A stretch of 64,000 nt of DNA from Serratia marcescens (GTDB lineage Bacteria; Pseudomonadota; Gammaproteobacteria; Enterobacterales; Enterobacteriaceae), in contig NZ_JARVZZ010000001.1 of assembly GCF_029846115.1 (NCBI RefSeq), positions 3,534,001 through 3,598,000 of the forward strand, given 5' to 3'. The notes under the pieces are model-generated. The model saw only the letters and a program-made list of their open reading frames with translations, made no database searches and was not told the origin of the DNA. The translations under genes and the position numbers were made by a program. This document shows, one piece after another, positions 8,731 to 16,986 of the stretch. Within the stretch, counting starts at the first letter, position 1, and each line of letters begins with the position of its first letter.

Positions 8731-9882
8731 ATGCAGCAGAACTTTCGCATCAAGCCGTTGGCGCTGGCCGCCGTGACGATGATCCTGAGCCTCTCGGCGC
8801 TGGCGGACGACACCGTGCTGATCGGCCTGGCCGGGCCGCTGACCGGCCCTTCCGCGCGCATCGGCAAAGATCTCGAAAACGGCGCGCGGCTGGCGATTGC
8901 CGACGCCAACGCGCAAAAGCCGACGCTGAACGGCAAACCGGTCACCTTCAAATTGCTGTCCGAGGACGATCAGTCCGATCCGCGCACCGCCGTGGCCGTC
9001 GCGCAGCGTTTGGTCGATGAAGGCGTGGCCGGCGTGGTCGGCCACTGGAATACCGGCACCAGCATCCCGGCGGCGCGCATCTACCACGACGCCGGCATCG
9101 CCCAGGTGGCACCGGTCGCCACCGGCCACGGCTACACGCAACAAGGCTTTGACACCAGCTTCCGCGTGATGGGCCACGACGACGACGGCGGCAACTATGC
9201 CGGGCAGTATGCGGTGAAAACGCTGAAAGCCCAGCGCATCGCGGTGATTGACGATCGCACCGCCTTCGGCCAGGGCCTGGCGGACGAGTTCATCAAATCG
9301 CTGCAGGCCCAGGGCATGCAGCCGGTCACCCGCGAGTATGTCGACGACAAGACCGTCGATTTCAGCGCCGTGCTGACCACCGTGCGCAGCAAAAACGCCG
9401 ATCTGATCTTCTTCGGCGGCGTGGACTCCCAGGCGGCGCCGCTGGCGCGCAAACTGAAACAGCTGGGCATGAACGCGCAGCTGATGGGCGCCGGCGGCTT
9501 TGTCAGCCAGACCTTCCTGACGCTGGCGCAGCGAGAAGGCGAAGGCGTGGTGGCGCTGGAGCCAGGGCTGCCGCTGGAACAGATGCCGGGCGGCAAGGCG
9601 TTTGAACAAGCCTACCGCGATCGTTACCACACCCACATCGAACTGCATGCGCCCTTCGCCTACGACGCCACCCGGGTGCTGATCGCCGCCATCGAACAGG
9701 CCGGCTCGGCCAATCCGGCCGATTACCTGCCAACACTGCGCGCCATACATTACCAGGGCGTGACCGGCGCCATTGCCTTCGATGCGCAGGGCAACCTGCA
9801 ACAGCCGAGCTTCACCCTGTACCGGGTAGTGGACGGCAAATGGCAGCCGCAAACCGTGTTGGGCGGCGCCAAACCACAATAA
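8731..9882 (+). CDS. periplasmic substrate-binding protein, Leu/Ile/Val-binding type
   Basis: 383 residues. A signal peptide is visible (MQQNFRIKPLALAAVTMILSL, cut near ALA-DD). The mature part begins TVLIGLAGPLTGPSARIGKD, the standard opening of type I periplasmic binding proteins of the LIV family, and later has DDQSDPRTAVAVAQRLVDEGV and DDRTAFGQGLADEF. It captures the ligand and delivers it to the LivHMGF-type channel encoded just upstream. A good AGGAG precedes the start. Operon context suggests a cyclic or N-carbamoylated amino acid as ligand; that is inference. Confidence 0.92.
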   Translation: MQQNFRIKPLALAAVTMILSLSALADDTVLIGLAGPLTGPSARIGKDLENGARLAIADANAQKPTLNGKPVTFKLLSEDDQSDPRTAVAVAQRLVDEGVAGVVGHWNTGTSIPAARIYHDAGIAQVAPVATGHGYTQQGFDTSFRVMGHDDDGGNYAGQYAVKTLKAQRIAVIDDRTAFGQGLADEFIKSLQAQGMQPVTREYVDDKTVDFSAVLTTVRSKNADLIFFGGVDSQAAPLARKLKQLGMNAQLMGAGGFVSQTFLTLAQREGEGVVALEPGLPLEQMPGGKAFEQAYRDRYHTHIELHAPFAYDATRVLIAAIEQAGSANPADYLPTLRAIHYQGVTGAIAFDAQGNLQQPSFTLYRVVDGKWQPQTVLGGAKPQ

Positions 9883-9900
9883 ATCAAGAGGAGCAAGGCG

Positions 9901-10392
9901 ATGAGCTGTGCAAACAACGAATTGGGCATTTTGGCCCGCAGAAAGATCGAAGCGGAGATCATCAAACCCATCTACCAGATTCTGGTGCGTGAAATCGGCA
10001 AGGCGCGCGCTCAGGCGGTGATCGGCGAAGCCATCGAGAATGCCGCCATCGCGGCAGGCAAGCAGTTCGCCGCGCAAGAGCCTGGCGGCGCGGATCTGCG
10101 CAGCTTCGCCGCCTTGCAGTACCTGTGGGAAAAAGATGATGCGCTGCGCGTCGAGGTGATCAACCAGGACGAACAGCACTTCGACTATAACGTCACCCGC
10201 TGCCGCTACGCCGAGATGTATCACGAGATGGGGTTGGGGGAAATCGGCCACCTGCTCTCCTGCGCGCGCGACAGCCAGTTTATCGTCGGCTATGCCCCGG
10301 AGGTCGAGCTGCAGCGCAGCCAAACCATCATGTCCGGCGCCCCCTGCTGCGATTTCCGCTACACCGCCAAAACGCCGGGAGAAGAGCAATGA
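9901..10392 (+). CDS. L-2-amino-thiazoline-4-carboxylic acid hydrolase family protein
   Basis: 163 residues. It resembles the ATC hydrolase family, whose founding members in Pseudomonas open the ring of L-2-amino-thiazoline-4-carboxylate to N-carbamoyl-L-cysteine. Visible features are the N-terminal helix ILARRKIEAEIIKPIYQILVREIG, central FDYNVTRCRYAEMYHEMGLGEIG, and a C-terminal GAPCCDFRY. No signal peptide is seen, so it is cytoplasmic. It starts 18 bases after the binding-protein gene with AGGAG, and its stop overlaps the next ATG (ATGA). The partner enzyme directly downstream is the type expected to finish the pathway. The family is broad, so the exact substrate is inferred. Confidence 0.8.
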   Translation: MSCANNELGILARRKIEAEIIKPIYQILVREIGKARAQAVIGEAIENAAIAAGKQFAAQEPGGADLRSFAALQYLWEKDDALRVEVINQDEQHFDYNVTRCRYAEMYHEMGLGEIGHLLSCARDSQFIVGYAPEVELQRSQTIMSGAPCCDFRYTAKTPGEEQ

Positions 10393-11615
10393 CGTATCGG
10401 GTCAACGGCGAGCGCCTGTGGCAAAGCCTGCACGCGATGGCGCAGTTCGGCGCCATCGCCGACAACGGCGTCACCCGGCTGGCGCTCAGCGAAGAGGACC
10501 GACAGGCGCGCGACCAGCTGCGTCTCTGGGCGCTGGAGGCCGGTTGCAGCGTGCGCGTCGATCGGATGGGCAACATGTTCCTGCGCCGCGAAGGCTCGCG
10601 GCCCGAGCTGGCGCCGGTGGTTACCGGTTCTCACGGCGACTCGCAGCCCCGCGGTGGCCGTTTCGACGGCATCTACGGCGTGCTGGCCGGGTTGGAGGTT
10701 ATTCGCAGCCTTAACGATCGGCAGATCGTCACCGAACGCGCGATTGAAGTGATCAACTGGACCAACGAAGAAGGCGCGCGCTTCGCGCCGGCGATGATCG
10801 CCTCCGGGGTGTTCGCCGGGGTCTTCGATCTCGAGTACGGCCTGTCGCGCCGCGACGAGCATGGCGTCAGCCTCGGCGAGGCGCTGGAACGCATCGGCTA
10901 CGCCGGCGAACACCCGGTGGGCGGCACGCCGATCCACGCCGCCTTCGAGCTACACATCGAACAGGGGCCGATTCTGGAAGCGGAACACCTCGACATAGGC
11001 GTCGTGACCGCCGCACAAGGGCAGCGCTGGTACGAGCTGGATGTCGTCGGCTTCAGCGCCCATGCCGGTACCACGCCGATGGATCGCCGCCGCGACGCCC
11101 TGCTGGGTTTCACCGAGCTGGTGACGGCGGTCAACCGCATCGGCTGGGATTTTGCGCCCGATGCGCGCGCCACGGTGGGCATGGCGCACATCACCCCCAA
11201 TTCACGCAACGTGGTGCCGGGCCGGGTCTTTTTCAGCGTCGAATTCCGTCACCCTGAGGAGACTACCCTGGAGCAGATGGAGCAGAGCCTGCTGGCGGCG
11301 GTAAACCAAATCAACGACGGCGGCCTGACCGCTCGCGCCGAGCGCATCTTCCAATATCCCCCGGTCGCTTTCGATCGGGGCTGCATCGACAGCGTACGCC
11401 ACGCCGCGCAAGCATTGGGCTATCGCCATCGCGACATGATTTCCGGCGCCGGCCACGATGCCTGTTATCTTAATCGCGTCGCCCCGACCGCCATGATTTT
11501 CATCCCCTGCGTGGACGGCATCAGCCACAACGAACGGGAAGACATTACCCCCGACTGGGCCGCCGCCGGTGCCGACGTCTTGCTGAACGCACTGCTGGCG
11601 CACACCGGCGCCTGA
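10389..11615 (+). CDS. M20-family N-carbamoyl-L-amino acid hydrolase / allantoate amidohydrolase-like
   Basis: 408 residues, normal for the family. Metal ligands and signatures are present: GSHGDSQPRGGRFDGIYG, NWTNEEGARF, ELHIEQGP, VGFSAHAGTTPMDRRRDAL (dimerisation/lid domain) and SGAGHDACY. Family members remove the carbamoyl group from N-carbamoyl-L-amino acids, or act on allantoate. Overlap by ATGA with an ATC-hydrolase-family gene argues for N-carbamoyl-L-cysteine, giving cysteine, CO2 and ammonia. Allantoate or another carbamoyl amino acid is the alternative. It is the last gene of the importer operon. Confidence 0.85.
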   Translation: MTYRVNGERLWQSLHAMAQFGAIADNGVTRLALSEEDRQARDQLRLWALEAGCSVRVDRMGNMFLRREGSRPELAPVVTGSHGDSQPRGGRFDGIYGVLAGLEVIRSLNDRQIVTERAIEVINWTNEEGARFAPAMIASGVFAGVFDLEYGLSRRDEHGVSLGEALERIGYAGEHPVGGTPIHAAFELHIEQGPILEAEHLDIGVVTAAQGQRWYELDVVGFSAHAGTTPMDRRRDALLGFTELVTAVNRIGWDFAPDARATVGMAHITPNSRNVVPGRVFFSVEFRHPEETTLEQMEQSLLAAVNQINDGGLTARAERIFQYPPVAFDRGCIDSVRHAAQALGYRHRDMISGAGHDACYLNRVAPTAMIFIPCVDGISHNEREDITPDWAAAGADVLLNALLAHTGA

Positions 11616-11620
11616 TCCTC

Positions 11621-11641
11621 GCCCCGGTTTTTCGCCGGGGC
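11621..11641. terminator. stem-loop after the importer operon
   Basis: GCCCCGG, loop of 7, CCGGGGC, starting 5 bases after the stop. It is followed by an A run and not by T, so it is not a textbook intrinsic terminator. It may act as a 3' end stabiliser. Confidence 0.45.
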
Positions 11642-11645
11642 AAAA

Positions 11646-11707
11646 AATATTCAACAAAACGGTTGAATATTAGCCCGCCTGTTCTATATTCAACCATATG
11701 GTTGAAT
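11646..11707. promoter_or_regulatory. two inverted repeats, candidate ArsR operators
   Basis: Repeat 1 (11646-11671) has arms AATATTCAAC and GTTGAATATT with a 6-base spacer. Repeat 2 (11688-11707) is the perfect palindrome ATTCAACCATATGGTTGAAT and contains the start codon of the ArsR gene at its centre. The shared ATTCAAC half-sites and the 39-bp centre spacing suggest two binding sites of the ArsR protein itself. Confidence 0.75.
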
Positions 11708-12045
11708 TATCTTCCTCACAGCTGGACGCCATTTTTCATGCGCTGGCCGACCCGACCCGCCGCTCGATGTTACGCGCGCTGGCCGGCGGTGAACGCAGCA
11801 TCGGCGAACTGGCCGCGCCGTTGCAGATGTCGTTCGCCGGCGCCTCCAAGCACGTGAAAGCACTGGAACATGCGGGCCTGGTGCAACGCACCGTGCAAGG
11901 AAGAAACCATATCTGCCGGCTCGAACCCGAGCCTATGGCGCAGGCCATGCACTGGCTGCAAACCTATGAACATTTCTGGACTGAACGGCTGGATGCGCTC
12001 GAACAGGCGCTGCTGCAGCCCGAACAGCTTCCTCCCAAGGAGTGA
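11698..12045 (+). CDS. ArsR family winged-helix regulator
   Basis: 115 residues. The winged helix reads LDAIFHALADPTRRSMLRAL, GGERSIGELAAPLQMSFAGASKHVKALEHAGLV and RTVQGRNHICRLEPEPM. It lacks the CVC metal-binding motif, so it belongs to the non-metal ArsR branch usually paired with SRPBCC proteins. That partner follows after 3 bases. Its start codon sits inside a perfect 20-bp palindrome, implying tight autorepression that could also block ribosome access or initiation near the gene. Confidence 0.92.
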   Translation: MVELSSSQLDAIFHALADPTRRSMLRALAGGERSIGELAAPLQMSFAGASKHVKALEHAGLVQRTVQGRNHICRLEPEPMAQAMHWLQTYEHFWTERLDALEQALLQPEQLPPKE

Positions 12046-12048
12046 ACC

Positions 12049-12582
12049 ATGAATGATTACGGCATGATTATCGAACCCGGCACGCTGCGCATCCAGCGCT
12101 TGCTGCCCGGCCCCATCGAACGGGTGTGGGCTTACCTGACCGAATCCGACAAGCGCGCCACCTGGCTGGCGGCCGGCGCCATGAAGCTGGAGAACGGCGC
12201 GCCGCTGGAGCTGGAGTTTCGCAACTCCGATCTGGCGGGCGAGCACGAATCACCGCCGGCCAAGTACAAACAGCACGGCGGCTGCGTCAGCAACCGCGGC
12301 CACATCACCTGCCTGTTCCCGCCGCGTCTGCTGAGCTTTACCTGGGCCGAGCAGGATCAGGGCCGCCCTTCCGAAGTGACCTTCGAACTGACGGAACAGG
12401 GAAACGCGGTGCTGCTGACGGTCACCCACCGGCGCTTGGCCAACCGCGACGAGATGCTCAGCGTCGCCGGCGGCTGGCACACCCATCTGGATATCCTGCT
12501 GGATCGCCTGCACGATCGGGCGCCGCAGCCGTTCTGGAGCACCCATGCCCGGCTGGAAGAAGAGTACCGCGCCCGCCTGTAA
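12049..12582 (+). CDS. SRPBCC (AHSA1/START-like) domain protein
   Basis: 177 residues with the SRPBCC helix-grip layout: IQRLLPGPIERVWAYLTESDKRATWLAAG at the start, LLSFTWAE in the middle, and GGWHTHLDILLDRLHD at the end. AGGAG precedes the ATG. It forms a two-gene operon with the ArsR gene (3-base gap). Such pairs are common and usually involve binding of a hydrophobic ligand; the ligand here is unknown. The stop abuts the stop of the convergent CorA-like gene. Confidence 0.85.
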   Translation: MNDYGMIIEPGTLRIQRLLPGPIERVWAYLTESDKRATWLAAGAMKLENGAPLELEFRNSDLAGEHESPPAKYKQHGGCVSNRGHITCLFPPRLLSFTWAEQDQGRPSEVTFELTEQGNAVLLTVTHRRLANRDEMLSVAGGWHTHLDILLDRLHDRAPQPFWSTHARLEEEYRARL

Positions 12583-13611
12583 TTACGTCTCGTCCCTGCG
12601 CCTGAACGCCAGATAACCGGCGATCAGCGTAAAACTGCCGACCAGCAACACCAGCAGGATAAAACCGTGGTGATTGCTGGCCAGCGGGATCCCCCCCACG
12701 TTCATACCGAAGAAACCGGCGACGATATTGATCGGCAGCGCCAGCACGGTGATCACCGTCAACGTATAGAGCGTGCGGTTATTCTGCTCCATCAGCTTGG
12801 CGCCCAGCTCCTCCTGCAGCAGCCGGATGCGTTCGGTCAGGCTGGCGAGATCGTTCAACACCACGGTGAACTCTTCGGTAAACTGCCGCAGATCCTGCAC
12901 CACCTCACGGCTCAGCCAGGTTGGCGGGCGGTTCAACAGGCGAAACAGCGCGGCCGGCTCCGGCGCCAGCAGGCGCTGAAAGCGCAGCAACATGCGGCGC
13001 ATGCGCCCCAACTCGGCGCGGTTGCGTTTGACGCGGCGGGTCAACAGGCGATCCTCAATGGTATCGACATACTGGTTGGCCTGCCGCACCACCTGCTCCA
13101 GCACGTCCTCCTGCTCTTCCAGCAGGTGCGCCAGCAGTTCGGTGGACGAGGCCAACTGCAGCGCCGTCAGGCGGCCGAGCAGCCGTTCAATGAGTCGCAC
13201 CGGTTTGTGACGCACGGTCACCACCAGCCCGCGGCAGCAATAGAGCCACAGCGTCGCCGTTTCCGGGTTGCTCTCCTCAGGGTGGAAGATCACATCGTTG
13301 AGCACCGCGAACAGATCGTCGCCCTGGCGCTCGATGCGTGTGGTGTGGGAGCCGTGGCGGATCTCGTGAAAGAAAAAATCGGAAATGGCGAAATGGTTTT
13401 TCAGCCACTTCTCCGCCGCCGCGTGGTTGAGATTGAGGTGCAGCCAGATAAAACCGTCGCCGGGCGGCAGTGCCTGATAGGCCTGACAGACCTGCTGCGA
13501 GTTCAGCCGCGCCGGCGGCTCACCGGAACGAAACACGTGGCCGTAGATCAGCCCGGTCACTTCATCATCAAAATCCAGCTTGTGCATCTTTTCTGCTAAC
13601 ATTTGCGCCAT
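12583..13611 (-). CDS. CorA-family (ZntB-like) divalent cation transporter
   Basis: 342 residues. A long cytoplasmic N-terminal domain is followed by two C-terminal membrane helices, with the hallmark GMN motif between them (GFFGMNVGGIP). The LYTLTVITVLALPINIVAGFFGMN segment is the first transmembrane helix and FILLVLLVGSFTLIAGYL the second. The protein forms a pentameric channel-like transporter for Mg, Zn or related ions. The N-terminal domain resembles the ZntB branch more than CorA of E. coli, but the ion cannot be decided from sequence. Monocistronic. Confidence 0.88.
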   Translation of the reverse strand: MAQMLAEKMHKLDFDDEVTGLIYGHVFRSGEPPARLNSQQVCQAYQALPPGDGFIWLHLNLNHAAAEKWLKNHFAISDFFFHEIRHGSHTTRIERQGDDLFAVLNDVIFHPEESNPETATLWLYCCRGLVVTVRHKPVRLIERLLGRLTALQLASSTELLAHLLEEQEDVLEQVVRQANQYVDTIEDRLLTRRVKRNRAELGRMRRMLLRFQRLLAPEPAALFRLLNRPPTWLSREVVQDLRQFTEEFTVVLNDLASLTERIRLLQEELGAKLMEQNNRTLYTLTVITVLALPINIVAGFFGMNVGGIPLASNHHGFILLVLLVGSFTLIAGYLAFRRRDET

Positions 13612-13795
13612 AACGCGTTATCTCGCTTACCGCCGTTAACCCAACACTCTCCGCTGTTATAGCAATCTTTAATTGCCTGCGTTAATTCTTTTCATCTTTC
13701 TCGATGATTAATATTTTCGTCATAAAAAAGCCACATTCATTCAGAATACTTTTCAGGCGAAAGATACCGCATTCAAACATCTCGGGAAGGTCATT

Positions 13796-15406
13796 ATGAG
13801 CGATAACAGCGCCGTTCAAACGGGTGTGCCGGCCGCCTCCAGCCTGCCTAAACTGCATCAAAAGAACAGTCGACTCACTGTTCTTTTTTTTGTGTTCTTA
13901 TTAATTCTGGGGATCGCGTTCGCCGGGGTGAACTTATTTAACGACGTCAGCGATGCCGGCGCCGTCTATACCAGTTACATTCCGTTTTTATTATTGGGGC
14001 TGGCGCTATTGATCGCGCTGGGCTTTGAATTCGTCAACGGCTTCCACGACACCGCCAATGCGGTCGCGACGGTGATTTACACTCATTCGCTCTCGCCGAT
14101 GGTCGCCGTGGTGTGGTCCGGTTTCTTCAACTTTCTCGGCGTGTTGCTCTCCAGCGGCGTGGTGGCCTTCGGCATTATTTCGCTGCTGCCGGTCGAGCTG
14201 ATCCTGCAGGCCGGCACCGGCAACGGTTTCGCCATGGTGTACGCCCTGCTGTTCTCCGCCATCATTTGGAACCTCGGCACCTGGTGGCTCGGGCTGCCCG
14301 CCTCGTCGTCGCATACGCTGATCGGCTCGATTATCGGCGTCGGCGTCGCCAACGCCCTGATCCACGGCCGCACCGGCACCAGCGGCGTGGACTGGGGCCA
14401 GGCGATCAAGGTGGGCTACGCGCTGCTGCTGTCGCCGGTGATCGGCTTCGTGTTTGCCGGCCTGCTGCTGCTGGCGCTGAAGCTGTTCGTCAAGAACCGC
14501 CAGCTGTACAGCGCCCCTAAAGGCAATACCCCGCCGCCGCTGTGGATCCGCGGGCTGCTGATCCTCACCTGCACCGGCGTTTCCTTCGCCCACGGCTCCA
14601 ACGACGGGCAGAAAGGCATGGGCCTTATCATGCTGATCCTGGTGGGCACCATGCCGATCGCCTACGCCCTGAACCGTTCGATGCCGCCGGAGCAAATTCC
14701 CCGGGTGGCGGCATTGGCGGAGGTGACCAAAAACCAGCTGTTGCGCCAGTTCCCGGCCGGCGGCCAAACGCCACCGCGCGAGGTCCTGACCGGCTATGTG
14801 CGCACCAGCGAGCTGACGCCGGAGGTGGTGCCGGCGTTGGCGCAGCTGACCGGCGCGATCGGCGATCAAATCCGCCAATACGGATCGGTCGACAAGATCC
14901 CGGCGCAGGCGGTGTCAAACACCCGCAACGACATGTATCTGGCGTCCGAGACCATCAAGCACCTGAAGGCAGAGCAACAGCTGCAGATCAATCCTGACGC
15001 GCAGCGCAACCTCGACGCGCTGAAGGGCGAACTCGACAACGCCACCCGCTTCATTCCCTTCTGGGTGAAGGTGGTGGTGGCGATTGCGCTGGGGCTCGGC
15101 ACCATGGTCGGCTGGCGCCGCATCGTGGTGACGGTGGGCGAAAAGATCGGTAAATCTCACCTGACCTACGCCCAGGGCGCCAGCGCCGAACTGGTGGCGA
15201 TGACTACCATCGGCGCGGCCGACGCCTTCGGCTTGCCGGTTTCGACCACGCACGTCCTGTCGTCCGGCATCGCCGGCACCATGGCCGCCAACCGCTCCGG
15301 CCTGCAAATGGCCACCCTGCGCAATCTGCTGATGGCCTGGGTGCTGACGCTGCCGGCCTCGGTGCTGCTGTCGGCGGTGCTGTACTGGATTTTCAACCAT
15401 TTCTAA
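13796..15406 (+). CDS. inorganic phosphate transporter, PiT family
   Basis: 536 residues with about ten hydrophobic helices. The duplicated PiT signature is visible as EFVNGFHDTANAVATVIYTH in the N-terminal half and FAHGSNDGQKGMG with VSTTHVLSSGIAGTM in the C-terminal half. They are separated by a hydrophilic loop at about residues 290-430. It imports phosphate with a cation. A polyphosphate kinase 2 gene follows after 26 bases, so imported phosphate and polyphosphate metabolism seem coupled. E. coli PitA is a little shorter (499 residues); the extra length lies in the central loop. Confidence 0.92.
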   Translation: MSDNSAVQTGVPAASSLPKLHQKNSRLTVLFFVFLLILGIAFAGVNLFNDVSDAGAVYTSYIPFLLLGLALLIALGFEFVNGFHDTANAVATVIYTHSLSPMVAVVWSGFFNFLGVLLSSGVVAFGIISLLPVELILQAGTGNGFAMVYALLFSAIIWNLGTWWLGLPASSSHTLIGSIIGVGVANALIHGRTGTSGVDWGQAIKVGYALLLSPVIGFVFAGLLLLALKLFVKNRQLYSAPKGNTPPPLWIRGLLILTCTGVSFAHGSNDGQKGMGLIMLILVGTMPIAYALNRSMPPEQIPRVAALAEVTKNQLLRQFPAGGQTPPREVLTGYVRTSELTPEVVPALAQLTGAIGDQIRQYGSVDKIPAQAVSNTRNDMYLASETIKHLKAEQQLQINPDAQRNLDALKGELDNATRFIPFWVKVVVAIALGLGTMVGWRRIVVTVGEKIGKSHLTYAQGASAELVAMTTIGAADAFGLPVSTTHVLSSGIAGTMAANRSGLQMATLRNLLMAWVLTLPASVLLSAVLYWIFNHF

Positions 15407-15432
15407 CACCGGACTGACACGGAGAAAATCTG

Positions 15433-16347
15433 ATGACCATGCATGAATTCAACCGCGATGACGGTTTCAACCAGCGCCTGCTGCAAGAATTTTACGACAG
15501 CTACGACGAAGAGCTGGAAATGGAGCTGGACGATCTGCGCTTCGACGCGACGGAAGTGGACAGCGACCAGAAAAAGGCCTGGCGCAAGCATTACTTCCGC
15601 GAGCTGCTGCGCCTGCAGGGCGAGCTGGTGAAGCTGCAGGATTGGGTGATGCGCACCGGCCACCGGCTGGTGATCCTCTTTGAAGGCCGCGATGCCGCCG
15701 GCAAAGGTGGCGTGATCAAACGCATCACCCAGCGCCTCAACCCACGCACCTGCCGCGTAGCGGCACTGCCGGCGCCGAACGATCGCGAACGCACCCAATG
15801 GTATTTTCAGCGTTATATCGCACATCTGCCCGCCGCCGGCGAAATGGTGCTGTTCGACCGCAGCTGGTATAACCGCGCCGGCGTGGAGCGCGTGATGGGC
15901 TTTTGCAACGACGAAGAGTATGAGGAGTTTTTCCGCAGCGTGCCGGAATTTGAAAAAATGCTGACGCGCAGCGGCATCCAAATCGTCAAATACTGGTTTT
16001 CGATCACCGATGAGGAGCAGGAGCTGCGTTTCCTCAGCCGCATTCACGATCCGCTCAAGCAGTGGAAGCTCAGCCCGATGGATCTGGAAAGCCGCCGCCG
16101 CTGGGAAGACTACACCGAGGCCAAAGAAATCATGTTAGCACGCACTAACATTGCCGAAGCGCCCTGGTGGGTAGTTCAGGGCGTCGACAAGAAAAAAGCC
16201 CGTTTGAACTGCATCACCCACCTGCTGCAGCAGGTGCCTTATGAGGAAGCCGAAGGCAACGTCATCACGCTGCCGCAGCGCAAACGCAGCCCGGAGTACC
16301 ACCGCAGCCCGGTGCCGGACAATATGGTGGTGCCGGAAATCTACTGA
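15433..16347 (+). CDS. ppk2: polyphosphate kinase 2 (PPK2) family protein
   Basis: 304 residues. It has Walker A GRDAAGKGGVIKR (about 85-97), then WYFQRYIAHLPAAGEMVLFDRSWYNRAGVERVMGF with Walker B Asp142, and the lid region near SPMDLESRRRWEDY. These are class I PPK2 marks. The enzyme moves phosphate between polyphosphate and nucleotides, usually phosphorylating NDP (GDP or ADP) at polyphosphate expense. GGAG precedes the ATG. It sits behind a PiT phosphate transporter, which supports a role in phosphate storage or mobilisation. Confidence 0.93.
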   Translation: MTMHEFNRDDGFNQRLLQEFYDSYDEELEMELDDLRFDATEVDSDQKKAWRKHYFRELLRLQGELVKLQDWVMRTGHRLVILFEGRDAAGKGGVIKRITQRLNPRTCRVAALPAPNDRERTQWYFQRYIAHLPAAGEMVLFDRSWYNRAGVERVMGFCNDEEYEEFFRSVPEFEKMLTRSGIQIVKYWFSITDEEQELRFLSRIHDPLKQWKLSPMDLESRRRWEDYTEAKEIMLARTNIAEAPWWVVQGVDKKKARLNCITHLLQQVPYEEAEGNVITLPQRKRSPEYHRSPVPDNMVVPEIY

Positions 16348-16353
16348 CCTTAG

Positions 16354-16382
16354 CGCAGAGAGGCGGTTGCCGCTTCTCTGCG
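16354..16382. other. 13-bp stem-loop after ppk2
   Basis: CGCAGAGA plus GGCGG, loop TTG, then the complementary CCGCT and TCTCTGCG: 13 paired positions including one G-T pair. A short A run follows and no T run, so termination is uncertain; 3' end protection is equally likely. Confidence 0.5.
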
Positions 16383-16467
16383 AAAATACAACGCCTTGAT
16401 TTCTCTCATGCTAAGAGGGCAAACCCCATGTTAAAGTGGTTGCTTTCCATTTTGACCGGAGTCCTCC

Positions 16468-16893
16468 ATGCGCCAACGCATCATTGTCTGCCCGCTGATT
16501 GAAAACGATAACGCCTTCCTGCTGTGCAAAATGGCGGCGCACAAGGGCGTGTTTCCCGGCCAGTGGGCGCTGTCCGGCGGCGGCGTCGAGCCGGGTGAAC
16601 AAATAGAACAGGCGCTGCGGCGCGAAGTGCGCGAAGAGCTGGGCGCCGCGCTGATCCTCGACAGCATCACGCCCTGGACCTTCCGCGACGACGTGCGCAT
16701 CAAAACCTACGCCGACGGCAGCCGGGAGCAAATCTACATGATTTACCTGATTTTCGACTGCCAGGCCGCCAACCGCGACGTGACGATCAACGACGAGTTC
16801 GACGACTACGCCTGGGTAACGCGCGAGCATCTCGCGGACTACGATCTGAACGAGGCCACCCGCTTCACGCTGCGACAAAAGGGATTGTTGTAA
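16468..16893 (+). CDS. nudI: NUDIX nucleoside triphosphatase NudI
   Basis: 141 residues, the same length as E. coli NudI. The protein opens [38 protein letters not shown]. The NUDIX box G-x5-E-x7-REUXEE-x-GU is visible as [22 protein letters not shown] at about residues 40-60. NudI hydrolyses pyrimidine (deoxy)nucleoside triphosphates, removing diphosphate, and may help sanitise the pool. Monocistronic, with GGAG shortly before the ATG. Confidence 0.92.
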   Translation: MRQRIIVCPLIENDNAFLLCKMAAHKGVFPGQWALSGGGVEPGEQIEQALRREVREELGAALILDSITPWTFRDDVRIKTYADGSREQIYMIYLIFDCQAANRDVTINDEFDDYAWVTREHLADYDLNEATRFTLRQKGLL

Positions 16894-16986
16894 CAGTTTG
16901 AGCGATTATCGCCCTATTTTCTTCACATTTGCCGGGCAGACTCTTTTGATATTTTTTAATCACTTAGGGTCACTATTGCCGCCGTT

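Noticed and set aside
8671..10389. 572-codon leftward frame opposite the binding-protein gene
   Set aside because: Overlaps two clear genes on the other strand and has no family marks.
13681..13760. possible Pho box before the PiT gene
   Set aside because: TCGTCAT followed by AAGCCAC matches the two Pho half-sites only partly; too weak to call.
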